From: Limnohabitans sp. Bal53
GTDB taxonomy: Bacteria; Pseudomonadota; Gammaproteobacteria; Burkholderiales; Burkholderiaceae_C
Direction: 5' to 3'
Length of the DNA stretch: 64,000 nt
NCBI RefSeq assembly: GCF_003063355.1
Contig: NZ_NESH01000004.1
Span: forward strand, 287,256-351,255
Below are positions 55,178 through 63,873 of this stretch, in pieces; the first letter of the stretch is position 1, and each line of letters begins with the position of its first letter. The notes beneath the pieces were generated by a model. It saw only the letters and a list, made by a program, of their open reading frames with translations, had not been told where the DNA came from and did no database searches. Position numbers and translations under genes: made by a program.

Positions 55178-55861
55178 ATGGCTTCTCAAAATCTCGCAGC
55201 AATTGCACCAGATGAATACGACCTTTCACGTGAACTGACTCAACAACTTTTGGCTAAAGCTCGATTGAAACGATTTGCCAAGGGCGAAAGTCTTTTTCAC
55301 CAAGGCTCTGCGCCCGACGCGGTTTATTTCGTGAAGTCGGGCGCAGTGCAGTTGAGCAACGCCTCATCGGCTGGCCGGGAAGCGGTTTTGGGTATCGCTG
55401 AGGCTGGCATGTGGTTCGGTGAATTGACTCTGATCATTCAACAAGAACGTGTACATGACGCCAAAGCACTGGTCCCGACGGAGTTGATGGTGGTGTCTAA
55501 AACGCACTTCTTTGATGTGGTCAACGACAACAAAGAATTTTTGAGCGAACTGCTGCACTTGGTGTGCCGACGCTACAAATGGGCCATCGAACGGATCGAA
55601 GCCACCATTCTTCGGCCCGTTCCTGTTCGCTTGGCTGACCGTTTGCTGGCGGAACTTGACATGGCCAAGCACACATCAGCCAGCCATCCGACCGAACTCA
55701 ATTTGTCACAAGAACAGCTCGGTCGCATGTTGGGAGCCTCTAGGCAGACGGTCAACCGCTTGCTCAAGCAGTGGGAGTCGGAAAACATCCTCACATTGAC
55801 CTACGGTCGCATCCGTTTGCGCAATCTGTCGGCATTGCGCCGGATCGTGGCAGAGTCTTAA
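55178..55861 (+). CDS. Crp/Fnr-family transcriptional regulator
   Basis: A 227-residue regulator. The cyclic-nucleotide-binding-like domain (residues 20-135) has FHQGSAPDAVYFVKSGAVQL. The C-terminal winged helix has LSQEQLGRMLGASRQTVNRLL. The N-terminus has no Cys cluster for an FNR iron-sulphur centre. It lies in front of the minus-strand Bug/SDR/monooxygenase genes, with 131 bp between, convergent. Ligand and targets unknown. Confidence 0.85.
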   Translation: MASQNLAAIAPDEYDLSRELTQQLLAKARLKRFAKGESLFHQGSAPDAVYFVKSGAVQLSNASSAGREAVLGIAEAGMWFGELTLIIQQERVHDAKALVPTELMVVSKTHFFDVVNDNKEFLSELLHLVCRRYKWAIERIEATILRPVPVRLADRLLAELDMAKHTSASHPTELNLSQEQLGRMLGASRQTVNRLLKQWESENILTLTYGRIRLRNLSALRRIVAES

Positions 55862-55992
55862 AGCGTAAACATCGGGGTGCTGGAAGCGCGCTGCCGAACC
55901 AGATGCTTACACCCTCCCAAAACGAGTTCCTGCCTTGATCTGCCACTTTTCATGCAACGATGCAGTGATGCATCATTGCATGAGCGGATTGA

Positions 55993-56979
55993 TCACTGCG
56001 TGATACGAATATTGGCGGCTTTTGTGATGTCTGCGTAAATGGCTGCGTCGGCCTTGATCACCTGTGCAAACTCATCAGGCGTACCACCACCAGGTGCCAC
56101 CCCCATGGCTTTCAGGCGTGCCAGCACGTCAGGCATTTGCAGGACGGCATTCACGTCTTTGCTGATCTTCTGTGCAATGGCGCTGGGCGTGCCGGCTGGT
56201 AAGAACAGCCCGTGCCAGCCCATGGGCTCAAACGATTTGTAACCCAGCTCCGTGAAAGTGGGGACACCCGACAACTCTGGGGGGCGTTGGGTGCCCGCAA
56301 TGGCCAGCGCTCGCAGGTTTTTCATGTGCGGCAGTGCCGAAGGGATATCGATGAATGCGCTGGGCAGCTGATTGCCAATCAGGTTGGTGATCATCGGAGC
56401 CGAACCCTGGAAAGCCACATGCGTCAAATCCAGCCCGGTTTGTTGCTTGAACAGTTCGCCATTCAAATGCGCTGCGCTGCCGATGCCGTAACTGCCATAG
56501 CTGCCTTGCGCAGTCTGGGAACGGGCCAGATCGATGAACTCCTTGAGCGTCTTGGCAGGCGAGCTGGCTGGGACAACGAAGAGGTTGTTGGTCTTCAAGG
56601 TCACAGTCACAGGCTGCAGGTCCTTCAATGGATCGTAGGGCAGCTTCTCCATCATCGATGGCTGTTGAATCAGCACCGTGTTGTGGTACAGCAAGGTGTA
56701 GCCATCGGCCGCCGTTCTGACCACTTGCTGTGTGCCGATGATGCCTGACGCACCGGGTTTGTTGTCCACCACCACGGGCTGGCCCCAAGTCTGTTGAAGC
56801 TTGTCTGCGATCATCCGAGCCACGGCGTCTGAACCACCGCCAGCGGGGTAAGGCAACACGATTTTGACGGGCTTGTTGGGATAAGTTGCTTGCGCGAATG
56901 TTGAGCCGGATGCGCAATATCCCGAGACAACGAGTGCAAGTGTTGCAAAATGTATAGAGCGGCGAGAAAAGCGAATCAT
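55993..56979 (-). CDS. Bug/TctC-family periplasmic solute-binding protein
   Basis: A 328-residue binding protein. The signal peptide ends STFA-QATYPNKP. Domain motifs are YPNKPVKIVLPYPAGGGSDA, DNKPGASGIIGTQQVVR and YGSYGIGSAAHLNGELF. It is the second Bug protein here and lies in the same strand orientation as the SDR and monooxygenase genes upstream, 45 bp from the SDR. It may capture the substrate of that pathway. Confidence 0.88.
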   Translation of the reverse strand: MIRFSRRSIHFATLALVVSGYCASGSTFAQATYPNKPVKIVLPYPAGGGSDAVARMIADKLQQTWGQPVVVDNKPGASGIIGTQQVVRTAADGYTLLYHNTVLIQQPSMMEKLPYDPLKDLQPVTVTLKTNNLFVVPASSPAKTLKEFIDLARSQTAQGSYGSYGIGSAAHLNGELFKQQTGLDLTHVAFQGSAPMITNLIGNQLPSAFIDIPSALPHMKNLRALAIAGTQRPPELSGVPTFTELGYKSFEPMGWHGLFLPAGTPSAIAQKISKDVNAVLQMPDVLARLKAMGVAPGGGTPDEFAQVIKADAAIYADITKAANIRITQ

Positions 56980-57024
56980 GGTTATGTCTCCTTGGTTGAG
57001 TATGTTGGAAAAGGTCAGGGAAAT

Positions 57025-57939
57025 TCAGTTTTTGGCTTGCGCCGCCAGCATGCGATCACGTCGATCTTTCATCGCAGGAAACAGCTCGTACGGGAACTCT
57101 GGTGTGACTTGATTCAGGATGTTGTCCGAGCGTAGCTTGAACAAAGCAAGGCCTTCGGGACTCGGGAAGATGTAAAAACATCCTTGCTCTATGGACTTGA
57201 AGGTGATCTCTGCCACTTCTGTCGCAGTGATGTTTCCCTGAGCCACGGCCTGCTGCGCGGCCGCCAAAGATGCCATTTGCGCCTTGGTGGGTGGCTTTTC
57301 ATTCACAAGGTGAGTCGGCCTGTTGCGATCGGAGTTGCCAATCGCTGTAGGCACATAGGAGGGACAAAGCACAGCTGCCCTGACTTGAGGAGATACCAGC
57401 TGCAAGTCATAGTGCAGGCACTCCGACAGCGCAACGACCGCATGCTTGGAGACACTGTAGATGCCCATGCCCGGGCCTGCCAGGATGCCCGCCAAAGAAG
57501 CCGTGTTGACCACACAGCCCTCGTAGGCTTTGTCTGAGGCTGCTGCTGCCAGCATTTTGGGTGTGAAGCTGCGCACCCCATTGACCACGCCTTTGAGGTT
57601 GATGCCCAGCAGCCAATCCCAGTCTTTTTCAGTGCTTTCCCAAACCGGGCCTGACGATGTCACCCCTGCGTTGTTGAAGACCAAGTGGATGGCGCCGTAA
57701 TGGATTTCAATTTGGTCGGCAACGGTTTGCATCGCTGCAGCATCCGAGACGTCGGCGGTGATGCCTACCGCTTCGGCGCCCATCTGGCGCAATTCATCCA
57801 CAGATTGGGCCAAGGCATCGCTTTGGATGTCGAGCAAAGCCAATTTCATTCTGCGCTTGGCGGCGGCCATGGCCAATGCTTTGCCAATGCCCGAGCCACC
57901 GCCCGTGATGACGACCACTTTTCCGGTGAAGTTTTTCAT
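57025..57939 (-). CDS. Short-chain dehydrogenase/reductase
   Basis: A 304-residue SDR. NAD(P)-binding TGGGSGIGKALAMAA at the N-terminus, FNNAGVTSS, and catalytic TASLAGILAGPGMGIYSVSKHA (quoted in parts; Ser, Tyr, Lys). It lies between the Bug gene and the Baeyer-Villiger-type monooxygenase, all on the minus strand, 24 bp from the latter. It likely makes the ketone substrate for the monooxygenase, or reduces its product. Confidence 0.85.
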   Translation of the reverse strand: MKNFTGKVVVITGGGSGIGKALAMAAAKRRMKLALLDIQSDALAQSVDELRQMGAEAVGITADVSDAAAMQTVADQIEIHYGAIHLVFNNAGVTSSGPVWESTEKDWDWLLGINLKGVVNGVRSFTPKMLAAAASDKAYEGCVVNTASLAGILAGPGMGIYSVSKHAVVALSECLHYDLQLVSPQVRAAVLCPSYVPTAIGNSDRNRPTHLVNEKPPTKAQMASLAAAQQAVAQGNITATEVAEITFKSIEQGCFYIFPSPEGLALFKLRSDNILNQVTPEFPYELFPAMKDRRDRMLAAQAKN

Positions 57940-57963
57940 GATTGATTTCCGAGGTGAGGTTGA

Positions 57964-59493
57964 TCAAGCGTGCTGTGCGTGTTGGCCTGAGGTCGCGTAG
58001 ACAAAAATCTCATCCGAGAAGTCCACGTTCGGCAAGACTTCGCTCTCATAAAGGTAGTCCTGGCTGTGCTGCCATTCCGGCTTGCTGCCGCGTTTGGGCA
58101 TGCGGTCCACGCCGCGCAAGACATAACCGGCGTTCATGTCCTGCAGATCGGTCCACGGCAGCAATTGCATGTCGGTGTCCTCCGCACGGATGGCCGGCTT
58201 GACGCTGGCCAAATGGTGCTCTTGCATGTGTTGCAACAAGTTGCAGACAAATTGGGCAATGAGTTCTGCGCGCAAGGTCCAGCTGTAGCGCCCATAGCCA
58301 TACACCCATGCCATGTTTGGAACGCCGGTGAACATGATCCCTCGGTAGCTCACCGTCTCAGCAAAGTTGACAGATTGACCGTCAACGGAAAACGGAATTT
58401 CTCCCATCACGGACAACTCAAAACCTGTGGCGGTAACGACGACATCGCAATCGACGCGCTCACCACTTTTCAGCTGGATGCCCTTGTCATCGAAACACTC
58501 GATATGGTCGGTGACCACCGAGGCCTGGCCTGAGCTGAAGGCCTTGAACAAGTCACCGTCAGGCACAAAAGCCACCCTTTGCTGAAATGGTCTGTAGGGC
58601 GGGGTGAAATGTTTATCGACATCAAAGCCTTCAGGCAGGCTAGCCTTGACACCCGCGATCAGGTGTTTCTTCATCACATCGGGATGGTTTTTGGCTTTCT
58701 CAATGATGTCGGCCCGTTCGCGAACCACTTTTCGGCGCATGATTTCGTGAATCCACGTTTCATCAATGCCCAGACTGCGCAACTCTTCGGCCAGTGCATC
58801 GCTGTTGCGGCCCGTTGCAAAGTAAGTCGGCGTTCTTTGGAGCATGGTGACATGCGCGCATTGCCCGGCCATGGCCGGGATCAGTGTGGCCGCTGTCGCG
58901 CCAGAGCCAATGACGGTGACGCGTTTGCCGGTGAGATCCAAGTCCTCTGGCCAGTTTTGCGGGTGAATCACCTGTCCCTTGAACTGGTCCATGCCCGGCC
59001 ATGCGGGCGTATAGCCGTGGCTGTGGCGGTAGTAGCCTTGGCACATCCAGAGAAAATTCGTCTGGATGTTCATCCGTCTCTGGCCTTCAGCGGTCTCGAC
59101 CTCCAAAGACCAAGTGTTCGATGTGCTTGACCAATTGGCAGAACGAACGCGGTGCTTGTAACGGATGTGGGGTGCCAGATTGGCGTCCGCGATCACGGAG
59201 CCCAAGTAATCCAGAATCTGCTGCCGGGTCGCAATCGGATTGCCGATCCACGGTTTGAACCCATAGCCGAATGTGAAGAGGTCACTGTCTGAGCGGGTAC
59301 CTGGATACTTGTGAATTCGCCAGGTGCCACCGAATGTTTCCAGTGACTCCAAAATCAGAAATCGCTTCTCGGGAAATGCCTGGCGTAAAGCATGAGCACT
59401 GCAAATGCCAGATATACCGGCACCGACAATGACCACATCGTATGGCTCTACGTCCTTATCTGATTCTTTGTTATCGGGGGTGTTTTCAATCAT
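57964..59493 (-). CDS. Baeyer-Villiger-type flavin monooxygenase
   Basis: A 509-residue FAD/NADPH monooxygenase. FAD site VIVGAGISGICSA (residues 21-33), NADPH site VIGSGATAATL (residues 195-205), and the Baeyer-Villiger fingerprint FKGQVIHPQNW (F-x-G-x3-H-x3-W, residues 171-181). It inserts oxygen into ketones to give esters or lactones, substrate unknown. It starts the SDR/Bug operon. Start at 59493. Confidence 0.9.
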   Translation of the reverse strand: MIENTPDNKESDKDVEPYDVVIVGAGISGICSAHALRQAFPEKRFLILESLETFGGTWRIHKYPGTRSDSDLFTFGYGFKPWIGNPIATRQQILDYLGSVIADANLAPHIRYKHRVRSANWSSTSNTWSLEVETAEGQRRMNIQTNFLWMCQGYYRHSHGYTPAWPGMDQFKGQVIHPQNWPEDLDLTGKRVTVIGSGATAATLIPAMAGQCAHVTMLQRTPTYFATGRNSDALAEELRSLGIDETWIHEIMRRKVVRERADIIEKAKNHPDVMKKHLIAGVKASLPEGFDVDKHFTPPYRPFQQRVAFVPDGDLFKAFSSGQASVVTDHIECFDDKGIQLKSGERVDCDVVVTATGFELSVMGEIPFSVDGQSVNFAETVSYRGIMFTGVPNMAWVYGYGRYSWTLRAELIAQFVCNLLQHMQEHHLASVKPAIRAEDTDMQLLPWTDLQDMNAGYVLRGVDRMPKRGSKPEWQHSQDYLYESEVLPNVDFSDEIFVYATSGQHAQHA

Positions 59494-59874
59494 GCTGCGA
59501 ACCTTGCTGAAGTACAGCTTTTGCTGTGACTTCAGTTTGGTGGCAAGGGCATGGGTAAGACTGTCGTGTTTGAGCAGTCTGAGGATTTACGGTGGCGTTT
59601 AATTGGACCTCATAGATCAATCGAATCGAACGGTGCTTCCTCTAACAGGCCGTACTGCCATGTTCACGTGACCATTCGCCATCGATGAAATGACAACTCT
59701 GAAAAAATAGCTGAATGACTGCTTTGGGTCGTGTCCGGACCATAGCGGCCGAGTGATGGACGTCGCCTATCGCTGCAATTATGCCGTTATGGCACCTAGA
59801 GTTGATGGCCGTAATGGGTCGGGTGCTTCAATCATTGCTGGAGGTGGCTCCACCGATGTACTTATCGAAAAGCC
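59494..59874. other. Gene-free region with dispersed-repeat words
   Basis: No gene is supported in 381 bp. CTGCTTTGGGTCGTGTCC (about 59719) and CGCCTATCGCTGCAATTATG (about 59766) recur in similar form at 62361-62800. The region lies between the monooxygenase and the first PhyH gene. Confidence 0.45.
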
Positions 59875-60741
59875 CTAGTTCTTCCCGGCCGTCTGCAAAG
59901 CGTATATGCCTGAATATCCCGCCGAGAAATCCGGCGGTAATTCAATGATTCCAGTTTCCACGCGTGCATGAGTAGCCGGCTCGCCCCTGACCATCTGGTT
60001 GCGATGGATGCTGTCTACAACGGGTGCGGTATAGGCGAATGAGTCAGCAGCGGCGTACTGAATGATGTAGGTCGTGCGCAAGGTGTCCGAGCGATTTTGA
60101 CTGGAGCCGTGCACTGCGAGGCCGTGATGTGCCACCACATCTCCCACATCCAGCTCATTGTCGACTACGTTCTCAAAGTCTTCCCGCGTCATCGTGTGGT
60201 TGCAATTGAGTTTATAGATGCCGTTTTCCCAATGACTGCGCGGCCCCAACTTGTGGCTGCCGGGGATCGTCTGAAGGCAGCCATTGATGGCGCGGGACGG
60301 ATTCAAAGGTACGCTCAGAGCGACAAGATTGGTGTTGGTGTGAGGAAACACCGGCCAGTCCTGATGCCAGCCAATCTCTGCACCTCCATGAGGCAGTTTG
60401 AAATTGATCTTCGAGTGGTAAAACTTGACCGCTCCACCAAGCAGGTCTGCGGCGATGTCACCCAGGATCGAATCGAAAGCGGCTTCAACATACACCGAAT
60501 CTAGTTCGGTTGGGCTGGAGATACGCCTGATACGTGGCGCAAGGGCGGTATGCGCAGGCTCTAGGTCGTAATGTTTTGACTTTTGCTGGAGTGATCGGCC
60601 CTCATCGTACAGTCGCTCAGTGGTCGCGATCAGCCTCGCAAGCAATTTGGGATCAAGTACCTGACGGAGATTGAGATAACCCGTATCGCGGTAGTCCCCG
60701 ATCTGCTCAAGGGAAAGGATGCGTTGATGGCGGGTATTCAT
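59875..60741 (-). CDS. PhyH-family Fe(II)/2-oxoglutarate dioxygenase (second)
   Basis: A 288-residue phytanoyl-CoA-dioxygenase family protein. The iron ligands are in GWHQDWP (His126, Asp128) and the distal His in LAVHGSSQN (His211); Arg222 in LRTTYI binds 2-oxoglutarate. Its start overlaps the stop of the other PhyH gene by 4 bp. The family oxidises many substrates, including phosphonates and ectoine precursors. Substrate unknown. Confidence 0.87.
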   Translation of the reverse strand: MNTRHQRILSLEQIGDYRDTGYLNLRQVLDPKLLARLIATTERLYDEGRSLQQKSKHYDLEPAHTALAPRIRRISSPTELDSVYVEAAFDSILGDIAADLLGGAVKFYHSKINFKLPHGGAEIGWHQDWPVFPHTNTNLVALSVPLNPSRAINGCLQTIPGSHKLGPRSHWENGIYKLNCNHTMTREDFENVVDNELDVGDVVAHHGLAVHGSSQNRSDTLRTTYIIQYAAADSFAYTAPVVDSIHRNQMVRGEPATHARVETGIIELPPDFSAGYSGIYALQTAGKN

Positions 60742-61583
60742 CCGGCTTCCTGCGTCGAGCTTGTAAGCGGGAAAATATGGTCGCTTCCCTTGATGAGTGG
60801 TTTTGTATTGGTTGACCGTACGTAGTCAGGACGTGGGTTGGGAACGTCGTTGCACCGGTTTGATACCGGGTTGTAGACCACATAAATCGCCCAACGATTG
60901 TGCTGGGACAAGTTATGCCCCGAGGCGTGCAGAATATTGCAGTCAAAGAACACCACGGTGCCGGGCTTGCCAGTGATCGCCACCGGTGCGGGGCTGCGAG
61001 CCATGATTTCTAGCAGCTTGTCCTTCGGCGTCACATAAAACTTGTAGCCCGTAGCGTCGTTGAATTCTGGCTCTAGATTGCTCTCTTTGTGGCTGCCCGG
61101 AATGAAGTACAAGCACCCGTTCATTTCTGTTGGCTCGTCCAACATGACCAACGCTGTAGTTGGACGTGCCTCAGGCATGCCATCTCGCTTCCAAGTTCCG
61201 TAGTCCTGGTGCCACGCCCACACCGAACCGTCAATGGCGGTCTTCAAATTGCATTTGGTGTGATGGATGTAGAGCTCCTGCTCGGAAAGCAGATCCTGTG
61301 CGGGCTCGAGCATGCGTGAAGTACGCGAGACGGCATGAAACACCGGTGAACCTGTAGGTCCGTCTTGCTCGTGGACCCGATAGATAGTTTTGGCAATATT
61401 GCTTCCCTTTTCCCGTACCAAGTGATCGGTGTCGATCTCTTGAATTCGCTCAAGCTCGGCCCTCATGGCCGCTACTTCAGGGGCAGAAAAAAGGCCATCA
61501 AGGGTGAGAAATCCATCACGGCGGTAGGTTTCGATCTGCAGATGGGTGAGGCGCACTGGCAAACTCCTTAAACAGGAGTTCAT
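60738..61583 (-). CDS. PhyH-family Fe(II)/2-oxoglutarate dioxygenase (first)
   Basis: A 281-residue PhyH protein. Iron ligands are WAWHQDYGTWKRDG (His125, Asp127) and the distal His in NILHASGHN (His219); Arg230 in QHNRWAIYV binds 2-oxoglutarate. The HQDYGTWKRDGMP pattern is near that of ectoine-hydroxylase-like members. It lies 24 bp after the GntR gene and is coupled to the second PhyH gene. Two coupled dioxygenases suggest two oxidation steps on one substrate or a heteromer. Confidence 0.87.
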   Translation of the reverse strand: MNSCLRSLPVRLTHLQIETYRRDGFLTLDGLFSAPEVAAMRAELERIQEIDTDHLVREKGSNIAKTIYRVHEQDGPTGSPVFHAVSRTSRMLEPAQDLLSEQELYIHHTKCNLKTAIDGSVWAWHQDYGTWKRDGMPEARPTTALVMLDEPTEMNGCLYFIPGSHKESNLEPEFNDATGYKFYVTPKDKLLEIMARSPAPVAITGKPGTVVFFDCNILHASGHNLSQHNRWAIYVVYNPVSNRCNDVPNPRPDYVRSTNTKPLIKGSDHIFPLTSSTQEAG

Positions 61584-61593
61584 GGTATGTGAC

Positions 61594-61603
61594 TGGTATG
61601 CCA
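61594..61603. promoter_or_regulatory. Candidate GntR operator
   Basis: TGGTATGCCA, an imperfect palindrome of the kind bound by FCD-type GntR regulators (TGGTATACCA-like), lies in the 24 bp between gntR and the first PhyH gene. A related TGGTGCCA sits at about 62304-62311, ahead of the GntR gene. Confidence 0.4.
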
Positions 61604-61607
61604 GTTG

Positions 61608-62300
61608 TCAAGTGCGGGTAATCAGGGTCCTGTGGGCGAAACCGAAAAGATCATCAATCAACCGATCACTTGCCTCGGCAGCTTTGTCAGATTTGCCGGA
61701 GGCCATCGCACGTGCAAGGGCCACGTGCAGACGCAGTGTCGCGTTGACTTGATCATGGTGATGGTAGAACCAGAAACGCCGTGAGGCCGAGTGCAGAGCG
61801 GACACGGCCGCAGCAGCCACAATGTTCCGAGCGCTGTGTGCTGACTGCCTGTTCATTTCGTTGTCCCATTTCAGGAATGCTACAAGGTCGTCAGACTTCA
61901 CAGCAGTCTCCATGTTCTGAGCAATGGCAGCCATGGTCTCGCGCTCTGCCAGAGTGGCACGCGTAGCTGCAGATCGAGCAATAAGGCGGTCGAGTTCGCG
62001 CCGTGTCTCTAGGATTTGGAGTTGATGACCCACGTCGACGGCGGTGACCACCACACCGCGACGGGGCAAGATCTGAACAAGATGTTCGCGCGCCAGACGC
62101 TGCAAGGCTTCACGGATCGGCGTATGCCCAATGCCGATGCGTTCGCTGAGCATGGCCTCAGACACCACGCTGCCCGGCGCGAGTTCAAGAGTCACGATCA
62201 TCTCTTCAATGAGGCGATAAGCTTCCTCGTTGAGTGAGGGCGGCACCTGGCTAGGAGTAGGCGATTTCGAGAGTGCGCGAGGTCGACTGGTCATAATCAA
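61608..62300 (-). CDS. GntR-family regulator (FCD type)
   Basis: A 230-residue GntR regulator. The N-terminal winged helix reads APGSVVSEAMLSERIGIGHT then PIREALQRLAREHLVQILPR. The all-helical FCD effector domain follows from about residue 100, with RRELDRLIARSA and metal-like His residues in SALHSASRRFWFYHHHDQ. ATG at 62300 or 62294. It is the first gene of the PhyH unit and probably regulates it. Confidence 0.87.
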   Translation of the reverse strand: MIMTSRPRALSKSPTPSQVPPSLNEEAYRLIEEMIVTLELAPGSVVSEAMLSERIGIGHTPIREALQRLAREHLVQILPRRGVVVTAVDVGHQLQILETRRELDRLIARSAATRATLAERETMAAIAQNMETAVKSDDLVAFLKWDNEMNRQSAHSARNIVAAAAVSALHSASRRFWFYHHHDQVNATLRLHVALARAMASGKSDKAAEASDRLIDDLFGFAHRTLITRT

Positions 62301-63065
62301 TATGGTGCCACAAGAAAATCCCCGACACTACAACTCACGAGGCATTTAGGATGGTGGCACGACCGCTTTGAGTCAGTATTACCCATCTCACCAATATAAA
62401 AGGATCGTCATCACCTCGAAGCGATCCAGCGCTTTGCAACTGTCAGCTGGTCAGATGAAACCGGTCAGCGGAAGAAGCAATGACGACTGAATTCGAGTGC
62501 CTGCTTCTGAGTTGAAGGCAAGAAGTTACTGTCGGATACGACCGACCGCTATCGCTGTATCTGAGTCAGGGGCTGGTTCACCGTGAAGACCGCTTTGGGT
62601 CGTTAGTACCCGGTCGCACCCATATAAAGCGGACTGTCATCACATTGAAGCGATCCAGAGCTTTGCTAGTGTCAGCTGGTCACCTGAAAGCGGTCAGCGG
62701 ACCTAATATTGACGACTGAATTTGAGTGACTGCTTCTTGCATAAAGCTAACAAGTGACTGCGGGACACGGCCGGCAGCTATCGCTGCATTGCAGTCATTC
62801 TAAAATCCGAATTCATACGTTTCTGGCCGATTTGAACAAAAGGGTCGTTCCTCTTTGATCGTTTGCAAAGTCGAGGATCGTGCGAGGTTCAACTTCATAA
62901 CTTCATATACTTTGAGCGATGGCTATGAAGCTGGTCAGATAAAAGGTTGTGAGTTGAAAAATTTGCAGCGTAAAAATAAATGATGCTTGCTATCAGGTGA
63001 GCAGAAACTAGACGCTATTCTTTGGCGTCAGACTCAGTGGAAGAGGGCGCTTAATGGTCCCCATC
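62301..63065. other. Gene-free region: 227-bp tandem duplication and degenerate iteron
   Basis: No gene is supported. 62361-62587 and 62588-62800 are imperfect tandem copies (period 227): both carry GACCGCTTTG, GAAGCGATCCAG, GTCAGCTGGTCA, CGGTCAGCGGA, GACGACTGAATT and CTATCGCTG in order. A degenerate relative of the downstream iterons, CTTCATATACTTTGAGC, lies at 62901-62917. Confidence 0.65.
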
Positions 63066-63182
63066 AAAACTTTATATACATTGTTCAGCGCGAAACAAAA
63101 CTACATACACTTTGCCGGTTTGCTGCGTAAAAATCTATATACATCGAGCCTTTTCGAACCAAAACTCTATATACATTGAGCC
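63066..63182 (+). repeat. Iteron-like array, four copies with 31-32-bp period
   Basis: Copies start at 63066, 63097, 63129 and 63161, so periods are 31, 32, 32, about three helical turns. The last copy has core CTCTATATACATTGAGC; the third differs at two or three positions, the first and second at more. Regular phasing points to protein binding on one DNA face. The array could be iterons of a replication origin or integrase arm sites; it lies 210-320 bp before the right tRNA-Val repeat. Confidence 0.7.
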
Positions 63183-63304
63183 GTTTCTGAGCCACAATGA
63201 CCATGTAAGAGGTGCTTAAAAAACAGCACCGTAAAAAGAAATGACACTGGTTTACAGTCAGCGTCACAGAAGTGAGATTTTAATATCACTTTGTAATTAC
63301 ATGG

Positions 63305-63339
63305 GTATACTACTAGTATACTACTTTGACCCAGTCAAA
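63305..63339. promoter_or_regulatory. Two palindromes between the iteron array and tRNA repeat
   Basis: GTATACTACTAGTATAC (63305-63321) is a perfect palindrome with 8-bp arms. TTTGACCCAGTCAAA (63325-63339) is a perfect one with 6-bp arms and 3-bp centre. Both look like operators. No gene starts nearby in the window. The DNA is AT-rich. Confidence 0.5.
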
Positions 63340-63389
63340 AACAGCTAAGTTGTTGTTTTTAAAAGGGAAAAAGGTGAAATGTTGGCGTT

Positions 63390-63434
63390 TTCACACTGCA
63401 GGGGTCGCAAGTTCGAAACTTGCATCGCCCACCA
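63390..63434 (+). other. 3' fragment of tRNA-Val(CAC): attachment-site copy (right)
   Basis: Forty-five bases match tRNA positions 32-76, identical to the left copy: loop TTCACAC, TGCAG, GGGTC, T arm, ATCGCCC, ACCA. The base before the loop differs from the left copy, so identity starts exactly in the anticodon loop. That is a known crossover place for tyrosine integrases. It is not a complete tRNA. Confidence 0.85.
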
Positions 63435-63454
63435 AAAAATTCCCAATGAAATCA

Positions 63455-63484
63455 AGCACTTAGAGGAAACTCTAAGTGCTTTTT
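63455..63484 (+). terminator. Rho-independent terminator (right tRNA copy)
   Basis: AGCACTTAGAG and CTCTAAGTGCT form an 11-bp stem around GAAA, followed by TTTTC. Identical to the one at 4100-4125. Confidence 0.88.
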
Positions 63485-63873
63485 CTGATGTTTAAAGTAG
63501 TATGGTCCGGGTTTACTACTTCTCATAGATTTTTCGATGTCTTTTCATAGATTTCGGAACAATCAAACAACTCAAATTCAATCTGTTCTCAGTGACGCCG
63601 ACATGGTGTCAATGCGGCATTGCTTTTTGTCTCTGCGCAGACGCAGCAGGCGCTGTTCTCGGCTTGAAAAAACGCTACGTTTGTTTTGAAATGACTCCAG
63701 CTACCCAGCCCAGCGAGCTCAAGAAAAAACGCGCTGTAGGGCTTTTTTGATGCCCGCACGGGTGCCAGCTGCAAAGGAGCACTGCCTTATGCAGACTTGG
63801 ACGGCATGCAATCGCCGCACATGAACATTTGTTGATTGATCAACTTCTTAAACATGCCCAGTGCCCGTGGCTT

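Larger units (their letters stand above)
63390..63797 (+). repeat. 408-bp island-flanking direct repeat, right copy
   Basis: Matches 4036-4443 in the same orientation, about 94% by eye, with two single-base indels (A tract after CCA; A run near 63665). Includes the terminator hairpin. The copies stop matching after GCAGACT. The flank beyond is new sequence leading into an IS3-family element. Confidence 0.9.

Noticed and set aside
63066..63182. CRISPR array
   Set aside because: Four units only; the similar part is about 20 bp and degenerate, spacers would be about 11 bp, and no cas genes are present. Iteron-like repeats fit better.
63085..63267. A 60-codon minus-strand frame over the iteron array
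   Set aside because: It is created by the repeats and has no ribosome site.
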